DNA from: Colletotrichum lupini
Lineage: Eukaryota; Ascomycota; Sordariomycetes; Glomerellales; Glomerellaceae
Reading direction: 5' to 3'
Length of the DNA: 64,000 bases
NCBI RefSeq assembly: GCF_023278565.1
Contig: NC_064677.1
Span: 5,828,001 to 5,892,000, forward strand
The notes beneath the pieces were generated by a model. It saw only the letters and a list, made by a program, of their open reading frames with translations, ran no database searches and had not been told where the DNA came from. The translations under genes were made by a program, and so were the position numbers. This document shows, one piece after another, positions 45,381 through 57,548 of this stretch (position 1 is the stretch's first letter; each line of letters opens with the position of its first letter).

Positions 45381-48300
45381 TTAGTAAGGTGGCTTCGTGA
45401 CGTTCCCTAAGCTGAGCTCTCCAGCTCTGCTGTCAATCCCATTAAGAAGGTCGTGTAGATCCATCCCTCCTCCCGACACCGTTGACATGTTTCCATCCCC
45501 TCTCGCGGAACCCTGGTATAGACTGTCACCACCGCGGCTGCTAAGTACTCGTTTCGCCGGCTTTACTGCGTAATCCTGAATAGAAACCGAGGACGTCAGC
45601 CCACCAATGTGACCGGGCAATGGCGGCACCGGTGGAACGTCCTCGTCTTCGTTATGCTCGTACAAAGGGTTAGAGTTGAGCGGCCCACCCTTGCGTGATG
45701 CCGATGAAGACCTCTGCCGTCCAAGAGAGGCTCCATCGCCGTTTTCTGGCTGAGATGTCGCCGGGTTGAAGCTGAGCTCTGACGGGGTAAAGTCGTAGCT
45801 GACCATGCTGTCGCTGTCACTGTCATGGCGCACGCCTGCTGACGTGCCAATGGGCGTCGCCGGCACCTGGCCCGTCAAGACCATCTTGAGTTGATCAATG
45901 GATGTAACTACACCTCGGCTCGAATCCGACGGTGAGGGCGAAACGCCACTTCGCACACTGGATTTTCGCAGCTTGCTCATGGGAGACAAGCCCCCGGCAA
46001 CCTGGGATGAGTTTGGACGAAGGTTTCGCTGGCTGCCAAGCGGTGAAGACTCTCCCGTTTGTCCATGCCCATTAGCGCCATTAACAGTCAGGTGGTGTCG
46101 GTTGGTTCCCATAGTGCCGCTTTTCGAACCAGCTAGCGACTCTGACTTGCTTCCCGCCTGCAAGGCTAGCATAGCCGCATCTCTTGACCAGTCTGTCAGC
46201 ATGTGCTCGCGGAAAGCTGTGGGCAGCTCCGAACCGGGCGTCGCGGGCGTTGTTGAAATCGAGGTGCTAAGGATGGGATGCGAAAAGTTCCGACCAGGAG
46301 ATTGAGGAGGACTACTCGGCGGTGAGATGCTTGTGTCCGCATAGCTCACAGCGATGCTCTCTACAAACGATGCGCGGTCATCGAATGGCAGCAACGCTTC
46401 ACTCTCGACTTCTGTGGCAGGCAGCTTGGTCTGCAACTTGGGAACTCCAGGCGTTCCGAGGAGCTCCAGGGCTGGCGGAGGGATAGCCACACCCTCAGTC
46501 CAGAAATGCTTGCTGCGTCTTCGAATGACCTCATTGGTGATGGCACGTCCCACGGCAGAGTTCTCAATGTCGAACTTCTCGGTCACTGCCCAGAAATATC
46601 CGTGGCAAAGACTGCCCAGGCGAACCTTTTGAACTGGCAGCTCTGCGTCTGGAATGTCCTCCTGGAGACGGAATACCATTGGCAATCCGTACTGGACTGC
46701 GTTGACACCCAACTGGGACACAAGCTTCGTAAGCAGCACGTGAAGAAGAACAATATCCGGGTCATAGTCGACATATTGCAACGCGTTGTCGTAGATTGCA
46801 ATATGGAGAAGTTGGAGAAAGTGTGAGCGGTGCCTCGATGGTTTCTCGCGGTTAGATGCGTTCGATGCGGCTCGTTGAGCAACATTGGCGGGTTGGAGCT
46901 CGCGACTGTTCTTCAGAGAAGACCGGTGGTGTTGAGAGCTTTCGTCCCGCGCCTTCCAATCCGCCGCTGTCGTCTCGCGGTCTAGCCAGGTCAGAAGCGC
47001 ATCGGCGTAGGCTTTTCTGACCTCGCCATCTGGATCCCGCAGAAGCCAATGCGTGTTCTCCCAAACTTGAAGAGGAACCTTGTTTCTCGACAAGTTCAAG
47101 TTGCCGGACATCTGTGCACGCGGGTTTGCAATGAGGAGTATGTTCTTGATGGCCTTCAAGGCAGCGGTCTTGCCAACGTTACGGGAAAGGTACGTTTCCA
47201 GCTGAGGTTGGCTGGCAGTCATGTCATCGGAGGGGGGCTGCTCAGAGGCTTCGGCTTGGGGCGACGAGCTGGTACTTGAGGATTTGGACGGCTTAAGTCG
47301 GAGAAGGATCGTCGAAATCATGTCCGAAATCTGGTCTGCGTAGTAGACATGTGTCGCCAGGTCTCCAATGCAAAGTTGAATTCGCTCGAGGAGTTCTCTT
47401 CGCTGAGCGAATACGTCACCGGATCCTTGAAGGGTAGAGACTACTTCTTCGGGCTCTCCTTCAGTTCTCCCAAAGCCTCCTGGCAGCTGAATGAGTTTCT
47501 TCATGTGCTGGACGAGACCGAGCAAGACGTCCATGGCGCTCAGCCCAATCAGGTTGACGTCGGAACGCAGCAGAGACCCAATCATGGCCGTCAACGATAG
47601 ATGAAGCTTAAGGTTGTCGTCCTTGACAGGTGCTTTCGACAGATGATCCATGGCCGTCACCAGAATGACATAGCGGTCCTGTACAGGCGCCCATCTCGCG
47701 ATTGCGCTGTACATGCTTATTGCCCACCCGTGATCCTGGCCCAGCTTCTCGTCCGGCTTGACGACTGTGTTACCATTTGCGATGCGATCCTCGATGAATT
47801 GAATAAGAGCACCAGTCGCGGAATGAATCTGTGGTCGGTTTGGCGTCACAAATATCTGCTTCAGGCACTGCATGGCGAGCACACCAACGTCCTCTTCTGC
47901 CAGCCTGTCTACATCGTGAGCAGTGCCTGTGAGAGCAATGGGGTTTGCGTCGCCGGTATCGTTGGTTTCCACAGTCGCGACGCTCGTCCTACGGCGAAGC
48001 TTCTCTGCCTGCACTTTTTCTTCCATCTGTATGCGCGACAGCAGCGTGTCGAGCAGCTCGTCGTCATCCCACCATAGGTTGTCCAAAATAACGGGAACGA
48101 TAACGTCGAACTGGCGACCAGTGACAGTCGATAGAGCTTCCGAAGAGGAAACGCTCCTAATCGCTTCGAGGCCGGCGCTCCTCCATCGCATCAGTACAGG
48201 CTTGCTAGAAGCTCCTTTCCCAGGGTTTTCGCGGGTCGAGGCAAGCGAAGCGTAGGTGCGAACGATCGATTCGTATTGGGCGAGATAAGCTTGGTCTGCA

Positions 48301-48761
48301 AAGGAGGACGAGGCATCGTGATTTTCGCAAAACGCCTCAAAGGTAGGTATGGAGGATTCGACCATAGTGATGTCCTTGGATCCGAGGATGAGGTCGAGGA
48401 TTTTGAGTACATTCGGAGCTACGAGCGGCAGGTCCTTGGGGGCCTTTTCGATCAGTGCCGTGAGGATTCGAAGGGTGACTTGCACATTTCTAGAAAGGGG
48501 CCCAGTAAGTAAGGCGATCTCTCAATACCTAGGGAGGTTCACAAACCCGATGCGCTGCCGCCAGACATCGCTTGCCGTCTTCTTCTCCAAGAAGGCGCCA
48601 ATCTTCTGAATCTTGGAACGGCGGGAGGTAGCATAAAATAGCAGGTAGCTCAGTTCGCTAGAATTCGGCTTGACATCAACAGCGCCCTTGTTGGTCCTTG
48701 GGTAACACTTGAGGACCAGCACTTGGTGCTTCGGTCGACATTTTTGCTGGATCGCGTTCAT
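45381..48761 (-). CDS. efr3: Efr3, plasma-membrane scaffold for PI4-kinase Stt4
   Basis: Exons 48761-48547 and 48489-45381 (57-bp intron, GTTTGT donor, CTAG acceptor); 1107 aa. The N-terminus MNAIQQKCRPKHQVLVLKCY with two Cys fits the family's palmitoylated anchor, followed by NTKGAVDVKPNSSELSYLLF, RRSKIQKIGAFLEKKTASDV, and the splice joining WRQRIG to NVQVTLRILTAL. Armadillo/HEAT-type helices fill about 600 residues. The last 350 residues are disordered, rich in Ser, Pro and Gly, with DYAVKPAKRVL near the end. Efr3 recruits Ypp1 and the lipid kinase Stt4 to the membrane to make PI4P. The 5' splice site is the less common GTTTGT; the join is supported by the conserved G-NVQVTL sequence. Confidence 0.95.
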
Positions 48762-51700
48762 GGCGCCGGGGTTATCGGGGCCCGATGAGCGAGGAGAGTC
48801 GGAGGACTACCTGTTGGTCGGTAGTAGACGATGGCAACGAAATAGCATCGAGGTTGGAGAGAGGAAATGAAAGGCGTCGCGTCAAGTTTGGAAAATTAGT
48901 CGCCGTCTTCGTCGGTTTGGATCGCAAAAAGCAAGGAAAGAGTGAGGCATTGGACAAAGTCAAAAAAAGAAAGGGAGCAGGCGTAACGTAGAAGCCAGCG
49001 AGCAATAATTTGGGTGTGGCAGACAAGAGACCCGACAGAAACAGATTCCAGTCAAGGCCCGGCCAGGCCAAGCCAGCACGGGGGGCTTGACGGGGGGGGT
49101 AAGCGTGGACGTGCTCCGTCAGGTACCTTTACTGCGAGTGCCAGTGGAGATGGGTACCTTACCATGTGTGTACCATACCTCCAACCATGCAAATGGAGAA
49201 AGCTGGCCTGTGAGTATCTTGTACATTTCCAGGCTCGGTCACTGTGTAAGATAGTTAGTTTGCCAGCCTCCCAGCTATTACTCTCAAGTTGGGCTGGCTC
49301 GAGAAGTGGTGCAACTGCAACGGGACTTATTCGTCGCGAAATGGGCCGAAATTGCTGTCTGCACCGCACCACCTTCTCACTTTATTGCCAACCTGCTGCG
49401 GACTGCATCGTCGTCATCATTTTCTACCCGACTATCCATCCGGCCCGCGCCATGTGGCCTCACCCACTCTAAGAATGATGAGTAACACTACTCGATACAA
49501 AATCAGTTTCAGTATTCGAATAAGCCTCTGGATGAGAGGTTGTAGTCGAAAAATATTGTTCAGTAAAGTAGTTTCTGCGATAGCACAAGTCGAGATAACA
49601 TCGAAATGAGTAATCTGCTGGGATGGGCAGACACACGTGGGAGAGGAAAATGCGATGGAAGATGAGATTACGAACCCAAGAGGGACAAGTTCCTGTGTAA
49701 ATGGGGAGATGGCAATCTCGGGGAACCACCCCAGGTCCGACAGACTGGCTGTCAGCGGGATACGCGTTTGCTGTTTGCTTGCTGCAATTCGCAAGCGCAA
49801 GGTGGTTGGGATTCTCACCCACCCGTACGTACTCCGTACCCGTGGATGGAAGGTATCGTACGTATACGCCGCCTGGTCTGAGCTCTCGAGTCCCCTACAG
49901 CCCTGTGGTGAAGGAGGGGCAAAAGGGGTTTGTATCGATTTCGCACAGCACCATTTACATTTAAATTGAGGTTTGTACAGGGCAAAAGCTCAATGGCACC
50001 CAATACATGTGATACTATTAAGCCTCTACTGAGGAATGGTCGATTGTTGCTGCGTTAGTCTACCCAGCCAGGTATGAGAGCTGGCTTCTCATCAATTTAA
50101 TGACACGAGAAAAATCTAGCATCCATCAAAGACACAACAAATGCCGTTCGGCAGTGACACAAGCATTCAAGCTTTATTTACCTTATCGCAATGCGCCAAC
50201 ATAATCTACCTCAGACACGGGAGGTCTTTGTCTTATGAATGCAAAGCCCTGCATTTGAATAGACAATAAGGTAAAGTTGCCTTCAAGCGAGAACTTCGCA
50301 GGTGAAAGAAGCCAGCGTGGTACCTTGATTGTTTCTTCAACTTCATGCGTACACGCACTTGTCATTGGATGCATGTTTCACAGACCATCCATCCCCCAAG
50401 TCCCTCAATGCCCTACCTATCCTTACCCTGGTATATACTGAGACCTGCGGCGGGCGGGCGAACCTCACGATGTAGCAGCTCCCAGACACTGACTGGGCCT
50501 AAACAAAACAACGACCTCCCCCGTCTATTTTGGTCTGTCTTTCTGCGTCGTTTTGGAAGACGGGAATGCGGTCCCACCCAGGGTGTCTTGCGGTGTTTGG
50601 GACGGACAGGTGCCTGGGATGATCCCGCCCCCTCGGAGAGTTCCTACAAGGTGCTCGGACACTTGCACACAGGCCGCCAATCATGCCCGCTTATCTGCAC
50701 CTTTGGGAAACCTGGTCTAGCTAACTTCAGGCAAGGCGAGAATCGACAGCAGTGCTACGGGATACCCAGCTTTCGTGAGTCGGGGAATCAAGAGTCGAAA
50801 CCCGCGAAGAAATGGAATCTTCATGTGCTCGATCGTCGCGGCACGAGGGAGAATTAATTCATTCAGGTAGTGAATGGGCAACAGACACGGAAAGGCACGT
50901 GGAGGAAGGTCACTTCCAAGTTTGCGTCACTTTCCTTCTGAGGGCCTTACATAACAAATACGTACCCATCTTCTTCTCCTTCTTCGTTCCTTCCAACTTG
51001 CATCTGCACCTGCACCTACGGGGTATGTACACCTGCACCTCTCCTGCCTCGCCTTACTTTTTCGACCCATCCAGCTCCCGTCGGTCGTCACCACCGCCGT
51101 TCCATCCGTCTGATGTCGTCAGCACCCGACTGCACCCCTTCTAATAGCTTCCATTTCTCGCACGCCCACGTCCACTACCTTACGATTCAATCTGGCAATG
51201 GAACATCTTGATTCCAATTCCATCGTCACGTCCGACCTCACAATTGAAACCTGCTCTAGGAGCGTGCCTTGCCAGTAGTCGCCTCACAGTCTCACGTCAA
51301 CTATCGCTCCTCAGTCGAAATGCATGCTCTCGCTTCTACAATTCCAACACGTCTCTCTCCACAGCATGTCTCTGCATCTGCCAACTCAGCAAAATGCCTC
51401 CACCTTGGATCCAGATTCACAGACAGCCCCGGAATGGCCTCCTCCAACCCATGCCTCAGAGAGTGGCAATAGTCCCCTCATATTCAGTTCGACCGTGGAC
51501 AGCCCGCCGCCTACGCTACTTTAGGCTGTCACTCGCACGTAGGTGGGTGCCCCTATTAGGACGAGCTGTCAAGCAGAATGACGGATTCTTCAAGGTGGCC
51601 CGCCAAGGCACCTCGCGAAAGGTGTGCATCCTCTACCCGCAACCAATCACGATACGGCCCGTCCCCATTGCGTGCCGCTGCTCCGCATCCCCCGTGATGC

Positions 51701-53780
51701 CCGGAGTCTTTCGAGTCCGAGAATTCCGAAGCGGCCCATCCTATGACCGGCATCACCTGCAGTATGGCATGGGACCCTCCCGGGCCTCTGTGAATCTCTC
51801 ATTCGGAGTGTTGAACCTACCTAGTATAGACCCAGATGGATTTCCACTAGTGCCTGGAGTCCTGCCGCAGCCTCACACACCATGCTCGCATAAGCGACAA
51901 GACTATTCGCAAGCACTCGTACAAACATATGTTCCAGGATCTATCGGGAGGGAGACAGTAAACCATGGGATAAGTTTCCAGTCTTTCTCGGCGCTTCTGG
52001 TGTCGTAGGGCGTAAGAGTCGCAGTTCGTAAGTTTTCATCTTTTTCAGTATCCATAGTGAGGGTCTTCTGTCGGATACGTCAAACAAGCGTTTGGATACG
52101 ACGTCACACCTGTCAAGAGAGAGGTGGTTGGGTTGTCAATCCATGATTGGCCCTAAAGCAAGTGTAACGCACCCCGGACAACTCAACATTGCTGGTGGAG
52201 CTCTTTCGACGATCACAGATCTGAAGATGGAAGGAAAGCTCACCGATCTACACCGACCATATCATTAGAACGTGATGGAAAAGGGAACCCGAGCCAATCT
52301 TATATCTGAACATATGGTTTCTTGCAGTCGTCTTGGCTTCTTTTACGATGACGTAGCTGAACGGTGTTTACCGCGCGAGACGAGGTGGCTTTCCGAACCC
52401 GTCGCTGTCATCCAAGTCCGGGAGGCTCAAATAGCCACATGGCGGCCCCATCTTGAGCTGAGGGAACCGACCTGGCGGTAGATACCGCTTTACTACTCTG
52501 TTGAGGATAATTCTGCCTATCCCATCATCTCAACAGATGCTAGTATCACAATTCCATGGCTGCAAGAGGCGACAAACGAACAAGTTGAAAACGAGATACC
52601 ATGCCTATGCCAGCCAGGCAAGACTACTGAGGTCTTGACGTTGAGATATTTGTCTGGAGCAAAGTTGCTAAGATATCTGTCCACCTTAGTGACCCATTGA
52701 GCTATGGAATGGCCAGCAAAGCGGGAGCCACGCGCCGGCCGGGCCGTTAGTCGCCGGCTTCGGGGCAGTGTCTCACATTCTATAGAGCGCGCTCTCCGTG
52801 CCTTTGACCGAATTCCTGCAACTAAGGGTAGGATTGACGATCATTTCTCCAAGCATAACTTCAACTACCGCAATACCATCATGGCTCCAATATCGATTCC
52901 ATTTCAACGAGTAGTCTCGCGAGTCGACGGCCAGAACCTCACGTGGAAGTCCACATGGGAAGAGAACCTGAGCCCAAGTAGAGAGGTCGGATGCAGCAAG
53001 CAAGCAAGCTGGCCCATTGCCCGTTTTCTTTGTGCAACTTGAGCCAGCTGGAGTAAGCCAGGGTGGGGATTGAAGAACATCTAGACACTTGGCCACGCGT
53101 GCTGAGGTACCGGCCAGGAATCTAGCCAAGGAACCGGAAGTCGGGATGGAGTTATTGGTGTTGAAGGTGCCGCAAGCAGAGGCTGTAGTAGGGGACGGCA
53201 GATGGAGGAGAGACATGTCCCTCTTTATGATGTGGTCTTCTTTGAGCCCCAACCAACGCCAACGCCAGCTAGCGCGTGTGCATGCATCGAGACTCGAGAC
53301 ACTCAAGACTCTCTCTGTCGGAGCCTTTTCCCTCTCTTGCGCTCCTTCCTCGAATGGCTCGCTCTGCTACGGATACCTCAGGTTAGTGCTCAAAAGTCGA
53401 TGCTACCAACTCATCCCCAGAAGCGATCGCGACGACCTGGGCCGGGGCCGGGACCCACCTAGGCCGAGCTGAGCTGTACTGCCTTACACCATCGACCTAG
53501 AAGCTGAAGATTCCGTGTGGCGTTTTTTCCACACCTTACCTTCCTTACCTTACACTCACTTCCTTCCTTCTTTTTTATCCGCTGGATATCCCCGATTCAC
53601 GGAGCCTCATCTCTTTTTCCCCTCCTTCAAGGTTCTCTTCAGCTTCAACAATCCTTTTCTTCCGGGACCTTCCCACCTTTACCTTCTTTACCCTTTCTTC
53701 TTCGGTATCTTATCTCTGGGTTTATTGTATCTCATTCAAGCCAAACAATACCACAACGAGAGCATCGAAAGCTGCCCGAG
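48762..53780. other. 5-kb stretch, no confident gene
   Basis: Efr3 promoter (left) and yapsin promoter (right). One long plus frame, 51208-52008 (266 codons), starts with TTG; the internal ATG at 51394 opens MPPPWIQIHRQPRNGLLQ. Composition is Arg/Pro/Ser-rich without a domain; a second plus frame over its 5' part has TF-like Ser/Pro runs. It could be coding or a leader; not called. The minus frame 52773-53306 has no ATG start. Confidence 0.35.
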
Positions 53781-55675
53781 ATGAAGTCTGGAATCTTCAT
53801 CGCCTTCACCGCCGCTGGCGCGGCTGTGAGCTCCGTCACGGCCTTGTCCTTCCCTCGCACCACTGCGGGCCAGGGATTTATCGCCATGCCGGTCAGACAG
53901 GTCAGACCTGACTACAGTGACCTTGACAAGAGAGCGGCCATCGAGGTTACTCTCAAGAATCAACAGTTCTACTACTCGACTGATAGTGAGCATTTCCCTG
54001 CTACCTCTCAATCCTTTGAGCAGACTGACACAATAAAAAAATAGTCTCGATCGGCACTCCTGCCCAGCAGGTCACTGTCCTACTCGATACCGGCTCCTCT
54101 GAGCTCTGGGTCAACCCGGACTGTGCCACCGCTCCTTCTGCCTCCCAGGCCAAGCAGTGTCTTGCCGCTGGCCAGTACAACCCGGCCAAGAGTCGCACCC
54201 CGGCCGTTGGCCCCATTGGAGCTCGAAGACTCAACTACGGAGATGCTTCGGACGCCAGCACTCAGACCAGCGCCGAGATCGCTTACTACGTTGACACCAT
54301 CACTATGGGCGCGGGTGCCATCGTCAACCAGACCTTTGGCCTCGTCACCAAGAGCGATGGCATCGCCACCGGCATCATGGGCCTGGCTCCTGACCTCAAG
54401 GCTGGATTCGAGAAGGGCAAGCCCTACAGCCTGATTCTCAATACCTTGGCTGATCAGGACGTCATCGGCAGCCGTGCCTTTTCGCTGGATCTCCGCCACT
54501 CTTCCTCCGACTCTGGCGCGCTCATCTACGGCGGTCTCGACAAGGGCAAGTTCATTGGAGAGCTTCTAAAGGTTCCCATGATCGCTGGCATCAGAGGCGA
54601 GCCTCGGTAAGTCAAGGCCTCTCTCACTCCAGCCTGATCAAGTGAAAATGCCACCGTATTTTTCATACTAACTCACAATTCCAGTCTCGCAGCCACCCTT
54701 TCCGCCGTCGGCATGTCTCTTCCTAACCAGCCCGTCAAGTCTTACGACCTCGGTGCAGCTGACACGAACGTTATGCTCGATTCGGGTACTACCCTGACGC
54801 GCCTCCATCCTGCCCTCGCGCGCCCCATCCTCGCGGACCTCAAGGCAGTGAGCGATGACAGCGGATACTGGACCGCCGACTGCTCCCTCCGCACCCCGAC
54901 CCTCGCCAACGGCGGCAGCGACTCCTACATGACCTTCACCTTTGGCAAAAAGACCATCCGGGTGCCCCTCAGCGACTTCATCCTCGACATGGGCCCCAAG
55001 GACGGCCAGTGCTACGTCGGTCTCGTCATCACCACCGACCAGCAGATCCTCGGCGACAGCATGATGCAGGCCGGCTACTTCGTCTTCGATTGGGATAATC
55101 AGGCGATTCACATGGCACAGGCCGCCGACTGCGGCAAGGAGGACATCATCGCCATCACCAACGGCGAGAACGCCGTCCCCAGCGGCCTCGTCGGACTCTG
55201 CAACGGACCCACCACCCCGGACGGCAGCGTCGCGCCCGCGCCTGGTGCAGTGAGTTCCTCTTCGGCTCCTCTTTCTCCTGCTACTACTGCTACTACCACT
55301 TCCCCGTGGCTCTTCCCCGACGCCCCGACTGGCACCACCTACACAAACCCCCCCATTCCGAGTCCGAAGTTCGTGACTCCCTCTGATTTCGTCTTTATAA
55401 CAACTTATCCTCAGTCATCCTCCTCCGCGACCGGTAACGCCTCGCCCGCTTCCTCCGCTGCTATTACCCCCACTGCGGCCACCCGCGGCAGCGGTGGCAG
55501 TGGCTCCTCGACGAACACGGGCACGACGACTGCCGCCCCGACTTCGACCGATCCTTCCTCGTCGAGCTCCTCCGATTCTCACAATGCCGCCTCATCCCTC
55601 TTGGGCAGCGACCAGGTCTTCATGGGCTTGTTCATGAGCGTCTTGGCTATTTTGGTCACCGCGACTACATTCTAA
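53781..55675 (+). CDS. Yapsin-type GPI-anchored aspartic protease
   Basis: Exons 53781-53985, 54045-54606, 54685-55675 (introns 59 and 78 bp); 585 aa. Signal peptide residues 1-21 (MKSGIFIAFTAAGAAVSSVTA), a propeptide with a dibasic KR near residue 50, then a pepsin-family domain with both catalytic motifs: LLDTGSSELWV (D83) and VMLDSGTTLTRL (D288). The flap region is present (GDASDAS ... SAEIAYY) and GIMGLAP follows. The C-terminal 170 residues are Ser/Thr/Gly/Ala-rich with a hydrophobic end (MGLFMSVLAILVTATTF), the GPI signal, as in OpsB/yapsins, which process secreted proteins and shape the wall. All splices keep frame; the first joins the STD to ISIGTPAQQV strand. Confidence 0.93.
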
Positions 55676-56499
55676 GTCTGGCTTTGGAGATGATTTTGTG
55701 AACACAACAGGAAAAAAAGGCTAAGGATACGATACCCCATCTTTGTTCAGGTTTCGGGAGGCATTGCATTCTTTGGGGAGTTTTCATTATCAACTTTGCA
55801 TTCACGGGATGGCGTGGACATTTTGGGGGAGGGGAGGAATTAATGGAAACCCTCTTTCTCTTCTGGTCTTATCTGTCACAGACGAGACATACAGAGATTG
55901 AGAGAGGGGCACGAGTTTCATTCCCTGGCTAGCTGGCCATGAGCTTTTGAAGAATGGTTCTTCACAAAGCTGGGGGTTTGGGCTGGATGTCTAGCTAGGA
56001 CGGACGTTTACTGATGACCCGTTACGATACCAATGACGAAAACTCGAGGCCTGCTTTTTTTTTTCTCTACCAAAGAAAAAAAACCGGGGTCCTGAATTTT
56101 CCAATTCAAAAAAGTTTCAGAACCATACTTCCTGCTCGTTCCCCTCACCGTCCCGCTCCTAATCATTTCGTGCTTTGCCATTCATCCTGTAACTGTGTGA
56201 CTGTGACTGCGACTTGAGAACGGTAACACAAAAACGTACATATTTCATCACACCGGCCCTCGATTTGTCTGTGTTCAGTCAACTTGTGACGAGCCCTTTC
56301 CTCAAAAAATCATCAAGCGAGACCAGAATCCGGGCATTGGCGGAGAAATCACCCAAACAGACTGCGTCGGGACTAACTCCGGGAAACGCCGTTGACCTCA
56401 GCATGATCCCCATCCTGCACATCTCCTCTGACGTAGTTTGTCTCTAATGTTTCCTCTGTCTCAGGGTACCTATGCGCTCACTTACTTCACTCACCCAAA
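55676..56499. other. Intergenic 3' side of the protease gene
   Basis: No gene seen. Some AT/CT-rich low-complexity sequence. Confidence 0.35.
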
Positions 56500-57173
56500 A
56501 TGAGCAACACCGGTTCTAGACCACCCCCTGCGAGGGATCCAGGTCCTCCCAGGCCATATCCGGCCCTTCCTCGTTACTTCATGCCGCCGTTCCGGGACCC
56601 GAAGGTGCGGCACAAGGTACCTAGCCAGCACTTCGAATTGAGATGGCCACAATTTGGGGGGAGGACCCCGGAAGCAGGATACACCGTCCGTGAAATGTCT
56701 CACTCCCTGAATGAGGTAGTACTAATGATGAATGCTGTAGAGCCCCTCTCCGCCCTTGCCCTTCTTCCCTACCTTACCTAAATGTTCCTTCTTCCCTCTT
56801 CCAACAAACGAACCCCTTCCACAAGCAATTGCAGAAAAAGGCGTTTCTGCATATGTCCAAAAGTAGCTCAACCCCGACGCCTCCAAAATTCCCGAGATGC
56901 TGGGACGGTGGAAGGCCATCTCATTCGTCGATCCCCGAGTCGAGACACGTGTCTCAATTCTGGAGCACAGTGAGAGAGCTTGAACAGCTGAAGCTTCACC
57001 TCGTCAACCTCGCACGCAGCTTGAAGCCAAGATCTCCACATCGAGATCCGTTACGGAGTGCGCACATGCTTTCGACGAGGACGCCGCGAATTTCGCATAC
57101 GGCCTTCAAGATAATGTCACATCAGAATGCTGGACAGGATGTGACTGTAAACTGGGGAAATTCTCTACTATGA
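56500..57173 (+). CDS. Possible two-exon small protein of unknown function
   Basis: A 72-codon frame from ATG at 56500 (MSNTGSRPPPARDPGPP) ends at a GTAGTA donor at 56716; a 113-codon frame starts after a GCAG acceptor at 56834 and keeps phase, giving 184 aa. The N-terminal 40 residues are Pro/Arg-rich; a helical stretch (QFWSTVRELEQLKLHLVNLARSL reads as amphipathic) sits near residue 125. No domain recognised. The 119-bp intron is within range, but the gene is supported only by composition and splice sites. Confidence 0.3.
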
Positions 57174-57548
57174 ACTAAGTAACTGAGCTATGTGCAAACG
57201 CTGGATGCCAAATGATTAAGACTGCCGAAACAGCAAAGTTGTTCCCAAGTCTTCCTTGGATAAAAAGCAAAAGTCTCTCTCCGACTTCCACCCAGCCTTG
57301 CTATTGCTGGAAGCCTCACAATTTCTCCCCGAAAGTGGGAAAACCACGAGACAAGATTGAAATGAAAAAAAGCAAAAACGATCAAATCTCCTTTCTCCAT
57401 TCTCCCAAACGAACTCTCAGAAATCAGAAAATCCCGCAAAATCACTGTGAATCGAGTGTTGAATGCTTCAGTATCATCATCTTGAATGATAGAAAAGCGT
57501 CAAGTTGAAGAAGATATCTGGCCTGTCCGGGCGATTTGTAACGAATGA
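57174..57548. other. Intergenic 3' side of the AlkB-type gene
   Basis: A short gap with no gene. The 3' ends of the putative small gene and the AlkB gene face each other here. Confidence 0.35.

Noticed and set aside
52773..53306. 177-codon minus frame
   Set aside because: Starts at TTG, has no motif, and overlaps random plus-strand frames.
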